From NCBI GenBank assembly GCA_035711805.1, contig DASTBV010000065.1, positions 9,585-73,584 on the forward strand: a stretch of 64,000 nucleotides of DNA, in the 5' to 3' direction. This DNA comes from Gp6-AA40 sp035711805 (GTDB lineage Bacteria > Acidobacteriota > Vicinamibacteria > Vicinamibacterales > UBA2999). The notes beneath the pieces are model-generated. The model was given only the letters and a program-made list of their open reading frames with translations. It had not been told where the DNA came from and did no database searches. Below, piece by piece: positions 20,915 to 29,818 of this stretch; position 1 is the first letter of the stretch; each line of letters begins with the position of its first letter. The translations under genes and the position numbers were made by a program.

Positions 20915-20970
20915 GTCCGCCTGCCGCCTTCGCGTAGCGGCTCCGGCGGCCAGGGAAGGCGGACACTACG
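20915..20970 (+). repeat. dispersed GTCCGCC palindrome, long copy 4
   Basis: GTCCGCC (20915-20921) pairs with GGCGGAC (20958-20964), followed by ACTACG. The loop holds a further hairpin (GCCGCC...GGCGGC). The repeat ends 19 bases before the start codon at 20990. Confidence 0.75.
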
Positions 20971-20989
20971 CCAGACAGGAGCGCAGGGT

Positions 20990-21499
20990 ATGAGTCGAAT
21001 ACTGCTGAGCGTGCTCGCCGGAGCCGTTCTGGCGGCGCCGGTTGCCGCGCACCACGAGACGGCGGGGAAGTCTCATGCGATCGCCACGGTGACACTTACC
21101 GAACCCGTCAAGGCCGATGGCAAGGCGCTCGCGCCGGGCACGTATGAGGTCTGGCTGCTCGACGAGCGCCCGAACCTCACGGGCGCGCCCTCGAACGCGC
21201 AGCGCGTCGTCGAGCTGCATCAGAACGGGAAGATGATGGCGAGGGAAGTTGCCGAAGTGTTCGGGGTCGGTGAACGTCCGGTCGGCACATCGGGAACAAC
21301 AGGCCGGATGGGTAAGGCGACCGTTCAGAAGCTGCGCGGTGGCGAGTTCCTGCGCATCTCGATCACCGACGCCGGCGCGCGTTATCTGATCCACCTGCCG
21401 ACGGCGGCTTTTTCGGAGCCGGCCCCGCAGCCGCAGGCCCCGTCGCGCGTCGAGGTGCCGCCGCCGGCGGCCGCGGTTCCGCAGCCGCCGCAACAGTGA
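20990..21499 (+). CDS. secreted protein of unknown function
   Basis: This is a 169-residue protein with a signal peptide (MSRILLSVLAGAVLAAPVAA) and mature start HHETAGKSHAIATVTL. A central part, ADGKALAPGTYEVWLLDERP through GGEFLRISITDAGARYLIHL, may be a beta sandwich. The C-terminus is Pro/Ala-rich and low in complexity. The ATG at 20990 follows GCAGG and begins the signal peptide. The last 137 bases overlap the convergent gene at 21363-21764. The family is not recognised. Confidence 0.7.
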   Translation: MSRILLSVLAGAVLAAPVAAHHETAGKSHAIATVTLTEPVKADGKALAPGTYEVWLLDERPNLTGAPSNAQRVVELHQNGKMMAREVAEVFGVGERPVGTSGTTGRMGKATVQKLRGGEFLRISITDAGARYLIHLPTAAFSEPAPQPQAPSRVEVPPPAAAVPQPPQQ

Positions 21500-21764
21500 C
21501 GTCGAGGTAACGCACCACACCTGGCCCGAGGAGGTCCTCGAGCCGGGTTCGAATGGTGGCCGCGGAGCGTTCGATCTCGCGCTGCCACGCGCGATCGCGT
21601 GCGTGGACGCGGAGCGTCGTCCCGTCGAGCAGCACGTCGGTGGCGCCAGCGACAGCGGCGCCCACCGCTGTGCGCCAGGCGAAGCCCACCTTGTCGTTCG
21701 TCAGCGGTGCCTTGCGGACAATCGCCGCGAGGGCGGCGGGAACGATCGTCTGAACCGGGATCAC
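21363..21764 (-). CDS. DUF721 (DciA-like) protein
   Basis: This is a 133-residue protein from GTG 21764. The DUF721 signature reads LTNDKVGFAWRTAVG, then LRVHARDRAWQREIERSAAT and RLEDLLGPGVVRYLDV. In other bacteria DciA of this family loads the replicative helicase; that role here is inferred. The tail after residue 95 is Pro/Ala-rich and ends in NARRRR. This tail is coded antisense to the tail of the secreted-protein gene. The GTG is 24 bases from the divergent maf start. Confidence 0.75.
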   Translation of the reverse strand: MIPVQTIVPAALAAIVRKAPLTNDKVGFAWRTAVGAAVAGATDVLLDGTTLRVHARDRAWQREIERSAATIRTRLEDLLGPGVVRYLDVTVAAAAEPRPPAAAPRRATGPAAAGPAPKKPPSAGGSDNARRRR

Positions 21765-21788
21765 GCCTGCGATCCTACAATCATCGCG

Positions 21789-22373
21789 ATGACCTCGCGT
21801 CCACTCGATCGAATCATTCTGGCGTCGGCGTCGCCCCGGCGCGCCGAATTGCTCCGCGCCGCAGGAATCGACTTCGACGTGCGGCCGGCGGATATCGACG
21901 AAGCCATACGTCCCGGTGAAGCGCCGGGAGACTACGTGTCGCGCCTCGCAGAAGCAAAAGCGCGCGCCGTTCACGAACGCGACGGCAACCAGACGGTGCT
22001 CGCGGCCGACACGGCGGTTGTCGTCGACGGACAGATCCTCGCAAAACCGATGGACGAGGCCGACGCGAAGCGGATGCTTCGGATGATTGGCGGCCGCACT
22101 CACGAGGTGCTGACCGCGGTTTCCATCTTCCATCCGGGCGAGATCGTCGATACGCGAATGGACACCACCACGGTCGAGTTTGCGGAGCTCTCCGACGCGG
22201 ACATCGAATGGTATGTGTCGAGCGGCGAGCCGATGGACAAGGCCGGCGCCTACGCGGTGCAGGGACTGGCGTCCCGGTTCGTGACGCGAGTCGAAGGGTC
22301 ATACTCGAACGTGGTCGGGCTGCCGATCGCTCTCGTCTATCAGATGCTCACCACCAAACTATTGACGTTCTAA
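21789..22373 (+). CDS. maf: Maf family nucleotide pyrophosphatase
   Basis: This is a 194-residue enzyme. The N-terminal ILASASPRRAELL motif, the KARAV helix, the catalytic AADTAVVVDG, and KAGAYAVQG with a later EGSYSNVVGLP are all diagnostic of Maf/YhdE. It hydrolyses non-canonical or excess nucleoside triphosphates (dTTP/UTP in close homologues) and may affect septation. The upstream frame extension is rejected because the Maf N-terminus begins at the ATG at 21789. TACAAT at 21776-21781 is a possible -10. Confidence 0.93.
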   Translation: MTSRPLDRIILASASPRRAELLRAAGIDFDVRPADIDEAIRPGEAPGDYVSRLAEAKARAVHERDGNQTVLAADTAVVVDGQILAKPMDEADAKRMLRMIGGRTHEVLTAVSIFHPGEIVDTRMDTTTVEFAELSDADIEWYVSSGEPMDKAGAYAVQGLASRFVTRVEGSYSNVVGLPIALVYQMLTTKLLTF

Positions 22374-22374
22374 G

Positions 22375-22428
22375 GTCCGGCTAAAGCCCGGACACTACGC
22401 ACCACGCTCCGGCTGAAGCCGGCCATCA
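22375..22428 (+). repeat. two adjacent GTCCGGC-type palindromes, copy 5
   Basis: GTCCGGCTaaaGCCCGGAC is followed by ACTACG (22375-22399). A second hairpin, CTCCGGCTGAAGCCGGCCATCA, follows at about 22407-22428. Both lie directly after the maf stop. Confidence 0.75.
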
Positions 22429-22496
22429 CGACCGCCCAGTATGCCGTTTGCATCCGTTCAGCTCAGTCACCCGAGCGGAGGGTGAACGGAGGCTTC

Positions 22497-22982
22497 ATGG
22501 AAAGCAGAGCAAAACTCTTCGGTCACCCCATACACCAGATGCTGATCGTCTTCCCACTGGGGCTGCTGGCGACAGCCCTGCTCTTCGACGTCGTCCAGCT
22601 CGCCACGGGAAACGGATTCTGGTCTGAGCTGTCCTACTGGATGATTGCGGCAGGCGTCATCTCCGGACTCGTCGCTGCGCCGTTCGGGCTGGTCGACTGG
22701 CTGGCCATTCCCTGGCGCACCCGGGCGAAGCGGATCGGCGCGGTCCATGGCGGCGGTAATGTCTTCGTCCTCGCGTTGTACGGAATCAGCTGGCTGATGC
22801 GCACAGCCAATCCTGCGGCACCGGAGACGCCAGCGCTCGTGATGGCATTTCTCGGCGGGGGGCTGGCGATGGTCACCGGCTGGCTTGGCGGCGAGCTCGT
22901 GGATCGGCTGGCGGTCGGCGTTGACGAGGGCGCCCATCTCAATGCGCCAAGTTCGCTGACCACGCGCCACGTGCGCGGCTGA
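22497..22982 (+). CDS. DUF2231 membrane protein
   Basis: This is a 161-residue protein with four membrane helices and the DUF2231 start (KLFGHPIHQMLIVFPLGLL). The HP-x-H and GLVDW elements are conserved in the family, whose function is unknown. The ATG at 22497 follows GGAGG at the right distance, so the GTG at 22482 is not used here. It precedes the debranching-type enzyme by 11 bases. Confidence 0.85.
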   Translation: MESRAKLFGHPIHQMLIVFPLGLLATALLFDVVQLATGNGFWSELSYWMIAAGVISGLVAAPFGLVDWLAIPWRTRAKRIGAVHGGGNVFVLALYGISWLMRTANPAAPETPALVMAFLGGGLAMVTGWLGGELVDRLAVGVDEGAHLNAPSSLTTRHVRG

Positions 22983-22993
22983 AGGGCTGACAC

Positions 22994-25222
22994 ATGTCCG
23001 TCGCGCTCGTTCGCGCGGACACGCTTTGCGCGTGGAAGGGGTCGTCCCTCCTCATTACCACGCTGCACGGCGCATGCGGCGCCACCGAGCCGCTCTCCGG
23101 CTTCTACTGCCGGGAAGCGCGTGTCCTGTCCACGTTCCGCATCGAGATCAACGGCGCGCGCCCGTGGGTGTCGGAGGCTGCCGCAACCGCGCCCGAGCGG
23201 CTGGACTTCAACTACGTCTATCCGGAGATTACCCAGCCGGGCGGCGGCGGGACCGGTCAGGCAGGCGACGAGGAGGGCATCGATGCCAACGGCCTTCCGG
23301 AGCGCGCGCTCGACCTCCGCATGTCGTTCATCGCCGCGCTCGACGGCTTCGACGTCGCGCTGGCGATCACCAACCGCGCACGGACGCGACTGACGTTCGA
23401 CGTCCGATGCGTGGTTGACGCCGATTTCGCCGACATCCAGGAAGCCATCGCGCGACGGCGCGAGCAGACGGCAGGCGTGACGGCGTCAGCCAGCAGCCGG
23501 ACAATCGTTCTGGCATACGAGCATCCGCAGCTCCCATACAGAACCGAGGTACGCGGCGACGGCTGGGAGCGGGCGGAGGTGGACGACAGCGGAAACCGGC
23601 TCGCCAGCCCGGTTGCGCTCGATCCGCAGGAGACCAAGACGTTCACCGTCTGCGTCACCGCGTCGCTAAGGGGCGCCGCGCTGGTAGGCGGTCTCATTGA
23701 CGAGCGCGAACACCGTCTTCGCCAATGGCGGTCCGGCTTCACGAAGATCGATGTGCCGGGGAACCGGGAGTTCGGCCGCGTGCTGGAGCGAAACATCCGT
23801 GACTTCGGATCGTTTCCGCTGCTCGACGGCGCACCGGACGAATGGCTGGTCCTTCAAGCGGGCGTGCCGGCGTATCCTGCGTTCTTCGGCCGTGATGCAG
23901 TCACGGCCGGATGGCAGGCTGCCTCGATTGATCGCGGAGACGCGCTCGACGCGGCGCTCACGCGTCTCGGGCGCATGCAGAGCAATCGCTTCGATGACTG
24001 GCGCGACGAGCAGCCGGGACGGATTCCGTATCAGGTCCGCACCGGTCCGTTGGCGCTGCTGAACCTGAACCCCAACGCCGCGTACTACGCCGATTTCGCC
24101 AGCCCGCTGATGTACGTGATCGCGCTGGCCAATCTGTACGCCTGGACCGGCGATCGAACGTGCGTCGAACGGCACTGGGATACCGCGCGGCGAATTCTCG
24201 ACTGGGCGCGAGAACTCGGCGATGCCGATGGCGACGGATACCTGGAGTACCTCACCCGATCGTCGAAAGGCACGAAGAACCAGGGATGGAAAGACAGTGG
24301 CGACGCGATCGTCTATGACGACGGGTCGCCGGTGCCGTCGCCGATTGCGACGTGTGAGATCCAAGGATACTGGTTTGTGGCGCAGGAGCTCATGGGGGTG
24401 ATGTCGGCGCTGATGCACGCGGACGGAGACGCCGCGGCATGGTTGAGCTCGGCCTCGGCGCTGAAAGAACGCTTCAACCGCGACTGGTGGATGCCCGACG
24501 AACAGTTCTTCGCCGTCGCCCTCGATCCGGACAAGCGGCAGGTCCGGGCTGTGACCTCGAATGTCGGCCACTGTCTCGCGACCGGAATCATCGACGGCGA
24601 GCGCCGCGCCGCGGTCGTCGGCCGCATGTTCGCGCCGGATATGTTCAGTGGGTGGGGGATTCGAACGTTGTCGGCGGCTCATGCGTTTTACAACCCGCTG
24701 AGCTACCACCGCGGCACTGTCTGGGCCGTCGAGCAAGGCACTATCATCTGTGGGCTGCGACGGTTCGGCTTCAACGCGCGCGCCCTGGATCTCACGCGCG
24801 CACTTTTCGAGCTGGCGCTGCTCTATCCGGAAGATCGAATCCCGGAGTGTGTGGGGGGATACGCACGAGGCGACCGCGTGACGCCTGGCGCGTATCCGCG
24901 CGCGAACCCGACACAGTTGTGGAACGCCACGGCGTTTCCGCTTGCTGTGCAGTCGATGCTCGGGCTGGTGCCGCTGGCGCCGGCGGGAACGTTGATCGTC
25001 GATCCGATCCTGCCGACGTGGATGCCCGAGATCGTCGTGCGTGATCTGCGTGTCGGCCGCGCCAGGGTGAGCCTGCGATTCTGGCGCGACGCCCACGGAG
25101 CATCGAAGTGGGATGTGCTCCACACGCAGGGAACGATACGTGTCGTGCGGCAGCCGCCGCCGGAGTCGCGGGCGGTTGACGTGTTCGATCGAGCGAAAGG
25201 GTTGCTGGAGTCAATCGCATGA
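22994..25222 (+). CDS. glycogen-debranching-like glycoside hydrolase (GDE_N_bis / toroid)
   Basis: This is a 742-residue protein. The N-terminal domain (residues 1-220) resembles GDE_N_bis (WKGSSLLITTLHGAC, LSGFYCREARVLS). The C-terminal alpha/alpha toroid has AYPAFFGRDAVTAGWQAASI near residue 295, NPLSYHRGTVW near 570 and IPECVGGYARGD near 615. The two acidic sites suggest an inverting glucan hydrolase. It is not a copy of the enzyme at 6695 and has a different N-domain. It overlaps the following SDR by four bases (ATGA). Confidence 0.85.
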   Translation: MSVALVRADTLCAWKGSSLLITTLHGACGATEPLSGFYCREARVLSTFRIEINGARPWVSEAAATAPERLDFNYVYPEITQPGGGGTGQAGDEEGIDANGLPERALDLRMSFIAALDGFDVALAITNRARTRLTFDVRCVVDADFADIQEAIARRREQTAGVTASASSRTIVLAYEHPQLPYRTEVRGDGWERAEVDDSGNRLASPVALDPQETKTFTVCVTASLRGAALVGGLIDEREHRLRQWRSGFTKIDVPGNREFGRVLERNIRDFGSFPLLDGAPDEWLVLQAGVPAYPAFFGRDAVTAGWQAASIDRGDALDAALTRLGRMQSNRFDDWRDEQPGRIPYQVRTGPLALLNLNPNAAYYADFASPLMYVIALANLYAWTGDRTCVERHWDTARRILDWARELGDADGDGYLEYLTRSSKGTKNQGWKDSGDAIVYDDGSPVPSPIATCEIQGYWFVAQELMGVMSALMHADGDAAAWLSSASALKERFNRDWWMPDEQFFAVALDPDKRQVRAVTSNVGHCLATGIIDGERRAAVVGRMFAPDMFSGWGIRTLSAAHAFYNPLSYHRGTVWAVEQGTIICGLRRFGFNARALDLTRALFELALLYPEDRIPECVGGYARGDRVTPGAYPRANPTQLWNATAFPLAVQSMLGLVPLAPAGTLIVDPILPTWMPEIVVRDLRVGRARVSLRFWRDAHGASKWDVLHTQGTIRVVRQPPPESRAVDVFDRAKGLLESIA

Positions 25223-26277
25223 GAATCGAGCTGCTGCCGATTAACGAGCAAGTCATGGTGATCACCGGTGCGTCGAGCGGTATCGGGCTGGTCACGGCGA
25301 AGCAGGCGGCGCAACGCGGGGCCTCGGTCGTGCTCGCCGCGCGGAACGGCGACGAATTGACGCGCGCCGTCGAGGAGATCCGCCACGAAGGCGGGCGCGC
25401 CATTCACATGACCGCCGATGTCGCCGACCCGCACCAGGTCGACACCATTGCCGAAGCCGCGCTGCGCGCGTTCGGCCGCATCGACACCTGGGTCAACAAC
25501 GCCGCCGTATCGATGTACGGCCGCGTCACCGAGTTGCCCATCGAAGACATGCGCCGGCAAATGGATGTGAACTTCTGGGGCCAGGTGTACGGATCGCGAA
25601 CCGCCGTCAGGCATCTGCGCCACCGGGGAGGAGCGGTCATCAACGTCGGCAGCGCGCTGTCGGACCGCGCGATTCCGCTGCAGGGGATTTACTGCGGCGC
25701 CAAGCACGCGTTGAAGGCGTTTACGGACACGCTGCGCATGGAGCTCGAGGACGAGGGCGCGCCGATCTCGGTCACCCTCGTCAAGCCCGCCAGCATCGAC
25801 ACCCCGTTCTTCGAAAAGGCACGGACGTACCTCGGCGTGGAGCCGCAGCCGGTACCGCCGGTGTATGCGCCCGAAGTCGTTGCCGGCGTCATCCTTCACG
25901 CGGCACAGCACCCGCTGCGCGAACTGATTGCCGGCGGATCCGGCGCCAAGCTCAGCGCCGCACGCTTTGCGCCACGGCTCGCAGACAAATACATGGAGCG
26001 GTGGACGTTCGAGGCGCAGAAGACCGACACTCCCGCGGCGCCGGGACGCCGCGACAACCTCTACACCCCCGTCGCTGCGGATGGGGGAGAACGCGGCCGC
26101 AACTGGATGGGCCATACGCGTGGTTCGAGCGTCTATACGAAAGCGATGCTGCGACCGGCGGCTGCCGCGGGTATCGCAGCGGCAACCGTGGCGCTGGCCG
26201 GAACAGCATGGCGTTTTTACCGTGGGCGGAGGCGTCCGGCGGCCAACCCCAGCGAGATCGGATTTGGGTTATCCTGA
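25219..26277 (+). CDS. SDR family oxidoreductase with C-terminal membrane helix
   Basis: This is a 352-residue protein. The cofactor loop TGASSGIG, NNAA, the catalytic Ser in NVGSALS and YCGAK (Tyr-x3-Lys) define a classical short-chain dehydrogenase. The extension after residue 250 includes a helix (AAAAGIAAATVALAGTAW) that may anchor it to the membrane. The substrate is unknown. The gene is coupled to the preceding glycosidase by ATGA. Confidence 0.9.
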   Translation: MRIELLPINEQVMVITGASSGIGLVTAKQAAQRGASVVLAARNGDELTRAVEEIRHEGGRAIHMTADVADPHQVDTIAEAALRAFGRIDTWVNNAAVSMYGRVTELPIEDMRRQMDVNFWGQVYGSRTAVRHLRHRGGAVINVGSALSDRAIPLQGIYCGAKHALKAFTDTLRMELEDEGAPISVTLVKPASIDTPFFEKARTYLGVEPQPVPPVYAPEVVAGVILHAAQHPLRELIAGGSGAKLSAARFAPRLADKYMERWTFEAQKTDTPAAPGRRDNLYTPVAADGGERGRNWMGHTRGSSVYTKAMLRPAAAAGIAAATVALAGTAWRFYRGRRRPAANPSEIGFGLS

Positions 26278-26307
26278 ACCAGTACGTTTTCCGCGAAGTC
26301 CTTACCT

Positions 26308-26730
26308 ATGAGTCACAAAGCCATCAAGATCGGTCTGACCGCGGCCGTTCTCATTGCCGCCTTCAGTGCGCTGCTGTTCACTACGCTTCAGGACAATCTC
26401 CAGTACTACAAGTACGTGGATGAGGTCGCTGCCGCGCCGCAGGAATGGCACGGGAAGACGCTGCAGGTTCATGGCTATGTCGTGCCGGGTTCGGTTCGCG
26501 GCACGGCCGACCGGCTGAACTGGAAGTTCGATCTGCAGCGCAACGGCAAGGTCATCAGCGCCACATACCGGGGCGTAGCACCCGACACGTTCAAGGACGA
26601 CGCGGAGGTCGTGCTGACCGGCCAGTTCCACGAGAACGGCGACGGCTTCACGGCCACCGACATGACCGCGAAGTGTCCGTCGAAGTACGAGGAGGCGCCG
26701 CCTGCCGGGCCCGCTGCGCCGACCAGCTAG
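26308..26730 (+). CDS. ccmE: cytochrome c maturation protein CcmE, Cys-type
   Basis: This 140-residue periplasmic heme chaperone is held by an N-terminal helix. The OB-fold covers residues 35-122. In most bacteria a His in an H-x3-Y motif binds heme covalently. Here the motif is C-x3-Y: Cys123 and Tyr127 in TAKCPSKYEE. This C-type CcmE is known from archaea and sulfate reducers. Heme should attach through the cysteine. It is the first gene of the ccm cluster and its stop abuts the next ATG. Confidence 0.92.
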   Translation: MSHKAIKIGLTAAVLIAAFSALLFTTLQDNLQYYKYVDEVAAAPQEWHGKTLQVHGYVVPGSVRGTADRLNWKFDLQRNGKVISATYRGVAPDTFKDDAEVVLTGQFHENGDGFTATDMTAKCPSKYEEAPPAGPAAPTS

Positions 26731-29238
26731 ATGGCATCCCTCGGGTTCTACCTCCTGCTGGCCGCGTTCCTCTCGGCCGCGTACGCGGCCGCGATCTCGG
26801 TAGCTGGCGCACGCCGGCGCTCGCAGCGCCTGATCGAAAGCGGCACCGGCGCCTTCTACCTGACGATGGCCATCATGCTCGCGGCCTCGTCGGTCATCGT
26901 TCACGCCTTCGTCACCGGCAACTACGCGATCAAATACGTTGACCGGTACTCGAACACCGCGCAGTCGCTCGCCTACAAGCTGACGTCCTACTGGGGCGGC
27001 CTGGACGGCTCGATCATGTTCTGGGTGACGCTGCTGTCGATCTTCGGCTGCGTCGCCGTCTACGTGAACCGGGAGCGGCATCGGGAACTGATTCCGTACG
27101 TCGTGGCGGTCATCTCCGTCGTGGAGGTGTTCTTCCTGTTCCTGATGATCGTCCACAACAACCCGTTCGAGACCTACATCACCGAGACGAAGACCGACGG
27201 CAGGGGGCTCAGCCCGCTGCTGCAGAACTTCTACATGGTCATTCACCCGCCGACCATGTACCTCGGATTCGTGGGCTGCACGATTCCATTCGCCTTCGGC
27301 ATGGCTGCGCTGTTCAGTGGGCATCTGGACGACTCGTGGCTGCGCGCGGTTCGCCGCTGGACGATGATCGCGTGGCTGTTCCTCACGCTCGGACTGTGCC
27401 TCGGCATGCTCTGGGCCTACGAGGAGCTTGGATGGGGCGGGTTCTGGGCGTGGGATCCGGTCGAGAACGCGGGACTGCTGCCGTGGTTCACGGCGACGGC
27501 GTTCCTGCACTCCGTGATGGTCCAGGAGCGGCGCGGCATGCTCCGCGTGTGGAACGTGTCGCTGGTGATCCTCACGTTCTTCCTGACCATCTTCGGCACG
27601 TTCATGACGCGGTCCGGCGTGGTGCAGTCGGTTCACGCCTTCGGCGAAGATCCGGAGTTGGCGAAGCTCTTCACCGGGTTCATGGTGCTGACGCTGGTCG
27701 TGAGTTTCGGCGCGGTCATTTACCGTCTGCCGCTGCTGCGGGCGCGCAACGAGCTCGACTCCTGGGCATCGCGTGAAGCCGCGTTCATGTTGAACAACTG
27801 GATCCTGTTGTTCTCGGCGTTCTTCGTGCTGTTTGCCACGATGTTCCCGACGCTGAGCGAGGCGATCTGGGGCGCCAAGGGGCGCATCACCGTCGGCGCG
27901 ACGTTCTTCAACCAGTGGATGATCCCGATCGGGCTCACGATGCTGGTGCTGACCGGTATCGGGCCGCTGCTCGCCTGGCGCAAGTCCACGTTCGTCAACC
28001 TGAAGGATCAGTTCCTGTTCCCGGTGCTCGTCGGCCTCGCGGTCGGCGCGATTGTGTTTGCGTTTGGCGTTCGCATCTGGAGCGCCGGTCTCTGCTTCGC
28101 GTTTGGCGGCTTCTCGATGGGAACCATCATCCAGGAGTTCTGGCGCGGCGCTCGCGTGCGCCAGCAGACCAGCGGGACCGATCTCTTCACGGCGCTGATT
28201 GGACTCGTCGGCCGCAACAAGCGCCGCTACGGCGGCTATCTCGTGCACGTCGGCGTAGTGCTGATGTTCCTTGGTTTTGCGGGCGAGAGCTTCAAGCTGC
28301 AGGAAACGGCGCTGCTGAAGCCCGGCCAGGAGGTGAAGATCGGCGAATTCGTCGTGCGGCTCGACGCGCTGCGGGTTACCGATGACATCCGCAAGCAGGC
28401 GGTGACGGCACACATTACCGCAACTCGCGACGGCGCCGAGATCGCCAAGCTGTATCCGGCCAGGTGGTTCTTCCGCGGCCGTGAGGACGAACCGACGACC
28501 GAGGTTGCGATCCGCCGGTCGTTCGGCGGCGACCTGTATATCGTGATGCCGGCCTACGCGGTGGCCGAGCAGTCGGCGACGCTCGAGATCACGGTCACGC
28601 CGCTCGTCAACTGGTTGTGGCTTGGCTTCGGCGTGCTGGCCATCGGTACGCTGATCGCGCTCCTGCCCGAGACGGCGTTCGCATTCGCGGTCAGCCGCGT
28701 GCCGGCCAACGCCACGCGCGCAGCGGGAACGTGGCTGCTGCTCATCGGCCTGGTGCTGCCGGCTGCCATTCAGGCGCAGGACGGCCCGATCGCGCAGCCG
28801 AGCGGCGAGGGTGGCCTCGTCAGCAAGAGCGACCTGCAGCGCCGGCTCGAAGGCGAAATCATCTGCATGTGCGGGAATTCAGGCTGCGTGCGCTCCACGC
28901 TCGCCAACTGCCAGATGCGGCCAGCCTGCCACGGACACAGCGGGCAGACGGCGCTCATCAGGAAGCTCGTCGACGAAGGCAAGGACCACGACACGATTCT
29001 GGCAACGTTCGTCCGCGAGTACGGGCAGCACGTTCGAGACATCCCGGAGGACACCCCCTTCAATCGTCTGGCGTGGCTGTTCCCGTACCTCCTGGCCGGC
29101 GCCGGACTTGCCGTCATCATCATCAACGCCCGCCGCTGGTCGCGTCCAGGTCAGACCCCCGCCGCGGCCGCGGCCGGCCCAGCGCCGGACCCGGCACTGG
29201 ACGCCCGCCTCGACGATGAGCTCCGAGACCTCGACTGA
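26731..29238 (+). CDS. ccmF: CcmF-CcmH fusion, heme lyase of cytochrome c maturation
   Basis: This is an 835-residue protein. Residues 1-650 are CcmF: many membrane helices, the tryptophan-rich WGGFWAWDPVEN at 235-246, and conserved histidines in NFYMVIHPPTMYLG and YGGYLVHVG. After a second signal-like helix (WLLLIGLVLPAAIQA), residues 690-810 form a CcmH-like domain. Its cysteines are Cys712, Cys714 and Cys719 (CMCGNSGC), with two more cysteines downstream instead of the usual L-R-C-x2-C. A last helix anchors it. CcmH would reduce apocytochrome and CcmF would attach heme; fusion keeps them together. Confidence 0.92.
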   Translation: MASLGFYLLLAAFLSAAYAAAISVAGARRRSQRLIESGTGAFYLTMAIMLAASSVIVHAFVTGNYAIKYVDRYSNTAQSLAYKLTSYWGGLDGSIMFWVTLLSIFGCVAVYVNRERHRELIPYVVAVISVVEVFFLFLMIVHNNPFETYITETKTDGRGLSPLLQNFYMVIHPPTMYLGFVGCTIPFAFGMAALFSGHLDDSWLRAVRRWTMIAWLFLTLGLCLGMLWAYEELGWGGFWAWDPVENAGLLPWFTATAFLHSVMVQERRGMLRVWNVSLVILTFFLTIFGTFMTRSGVVQSVHAFGEDPELAKLFTGFMVLTLVVSFGAVIYRLPLLRARNELDSWASREAAFMLNNWILLFSAFFVLFATMFPTLSEAIWGAKGRITVGATFFNQWMIPIGLTMLVLTGIGPLLAWRKSTFVNLKDQFLFPVLVGLAVGAIVFAFGVRIWSAGLCFAFGGFSMGTIIQEFWRGARVRQQTSGTDLFTALIGLVGRNKRRYGGYLVHVGVVLMFLGFAGESFKLQETALLKPGQEVKIGEFVVRLDALRVTDDIRKQAVTAHITATRDGAEIAKLYPARWFFRGREDEPTTEVAIRRSFGGDLYIVMPAYAVAEQSATLEITVTPLVNWLWLGFGVLAIGTLIALLPETAFAFAVSRVPANATRAAGTWLLLIGLVLPAAIQAQDGPIAQPSGEGGLVSKSDLQRRLEGEIICMCGNSGCVRSTLANCQMRPACHGHSGQTALIRKLVDEGKDHDTILATFVREYGQHVRDIPEDTPFNRLAWLFPYLLAGAGLAVIIINARRWSRPGQTPAAAAAGPAPDPALDARLDDELRDLD

Positions 29239-29818
29239 GCGACAGGAGTCGCTGCAGCCCTGGCAGTTGTTCACGCTGGCGGGGTTGATCGGCGCGACCG
29301 TCGTCGTCTTTCTCTCGCGCGGTCAGACGCCGGCCGCGATCATTCTTTTGAGCCTGGCCATCTTCGCTGCCGCGTACGTCGGCGTGACGGCCCTGCGTAC
29401 GGTGCTTCCGCTGGCCGGAACCCTGCGGGATGATGGCGCGGAAGCGATCGGCGATCGCACTCGTGCCGCATTGGAGCGCGAGAAGACGCTCGTGCTGCGA
29501 TCGATCAAGGAGCTCGAGTTCGACCGCGGCATGGGGAAGGTGTCGGAGAAGGACTTTGCCGAGATGTCGGCGCGGCTCCGGGCGCGGGCGGCGAGGCTGA
29601 TGCGGCAGCTCGACGCCGGTTCGCTCTATCGCGAGCAGATCGAGAAGGAGATCGCGAAACGGCTCGAAAAGACCGTTTCGAGCGACGTGGGGCGGACCCT
29701 GTCGGGTCCGCCAGGCGCGGCGCGCTCCACGACCGCCTGCGCTTCGTGTGCGGCGGTCAACGACCCCGACGCGAAGTTCTGCAAGAACTGCGGCGCACGA
29801 CTCGAGGCCGCGTCATGA
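29216..29818 (+). CDS. CcmI-like membrane protein with C-terminal zinc ribbon
   Basis: This is a 200-residue protein from ATG 29216, overlapping the CcmF-CcmH gene by 23 bases. Two N-terminal helices (residues 18-62) are followed by a coiled coil (LEREKTLVLRSIKELEFDRG, then MGKVSEKDF) of the kind seen in CcmI-like proteins. A zinc ribbon ends it: C-x2-C in CASC and C-x2-C in CKNC. In the ccm setting it may present apocytochrome or order the lyase complex, but that role is inferred. The stop overlaps the next start (ATGA). Confidence 0.75.
   Translation: MSSETSTERQESLQPWQLFTLAGLIGATVVVFLSRGQTPAAIILLSLAIFAAAYVGVTALRTVLPLAGTLRDDGAEAIGDRTRAALEREKTLVLRSIKELEFDRGMGKVSEKDFAEMSARLRARAARLMRQLDAGSLYREQIEKEIAKRLEKTVSSDVGRTLSGPPGAARSTTACASCAAVNDPDAKFCKNCGARLEAAS

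Noticed and set aside
26302..28413. 703-codon minus-strand frame opposite ccmF
   Set aside because: CcmF motifs are clear on the plus strand. The reverse frame is a hydrophilic shadow rich in Arg, Glu and His.
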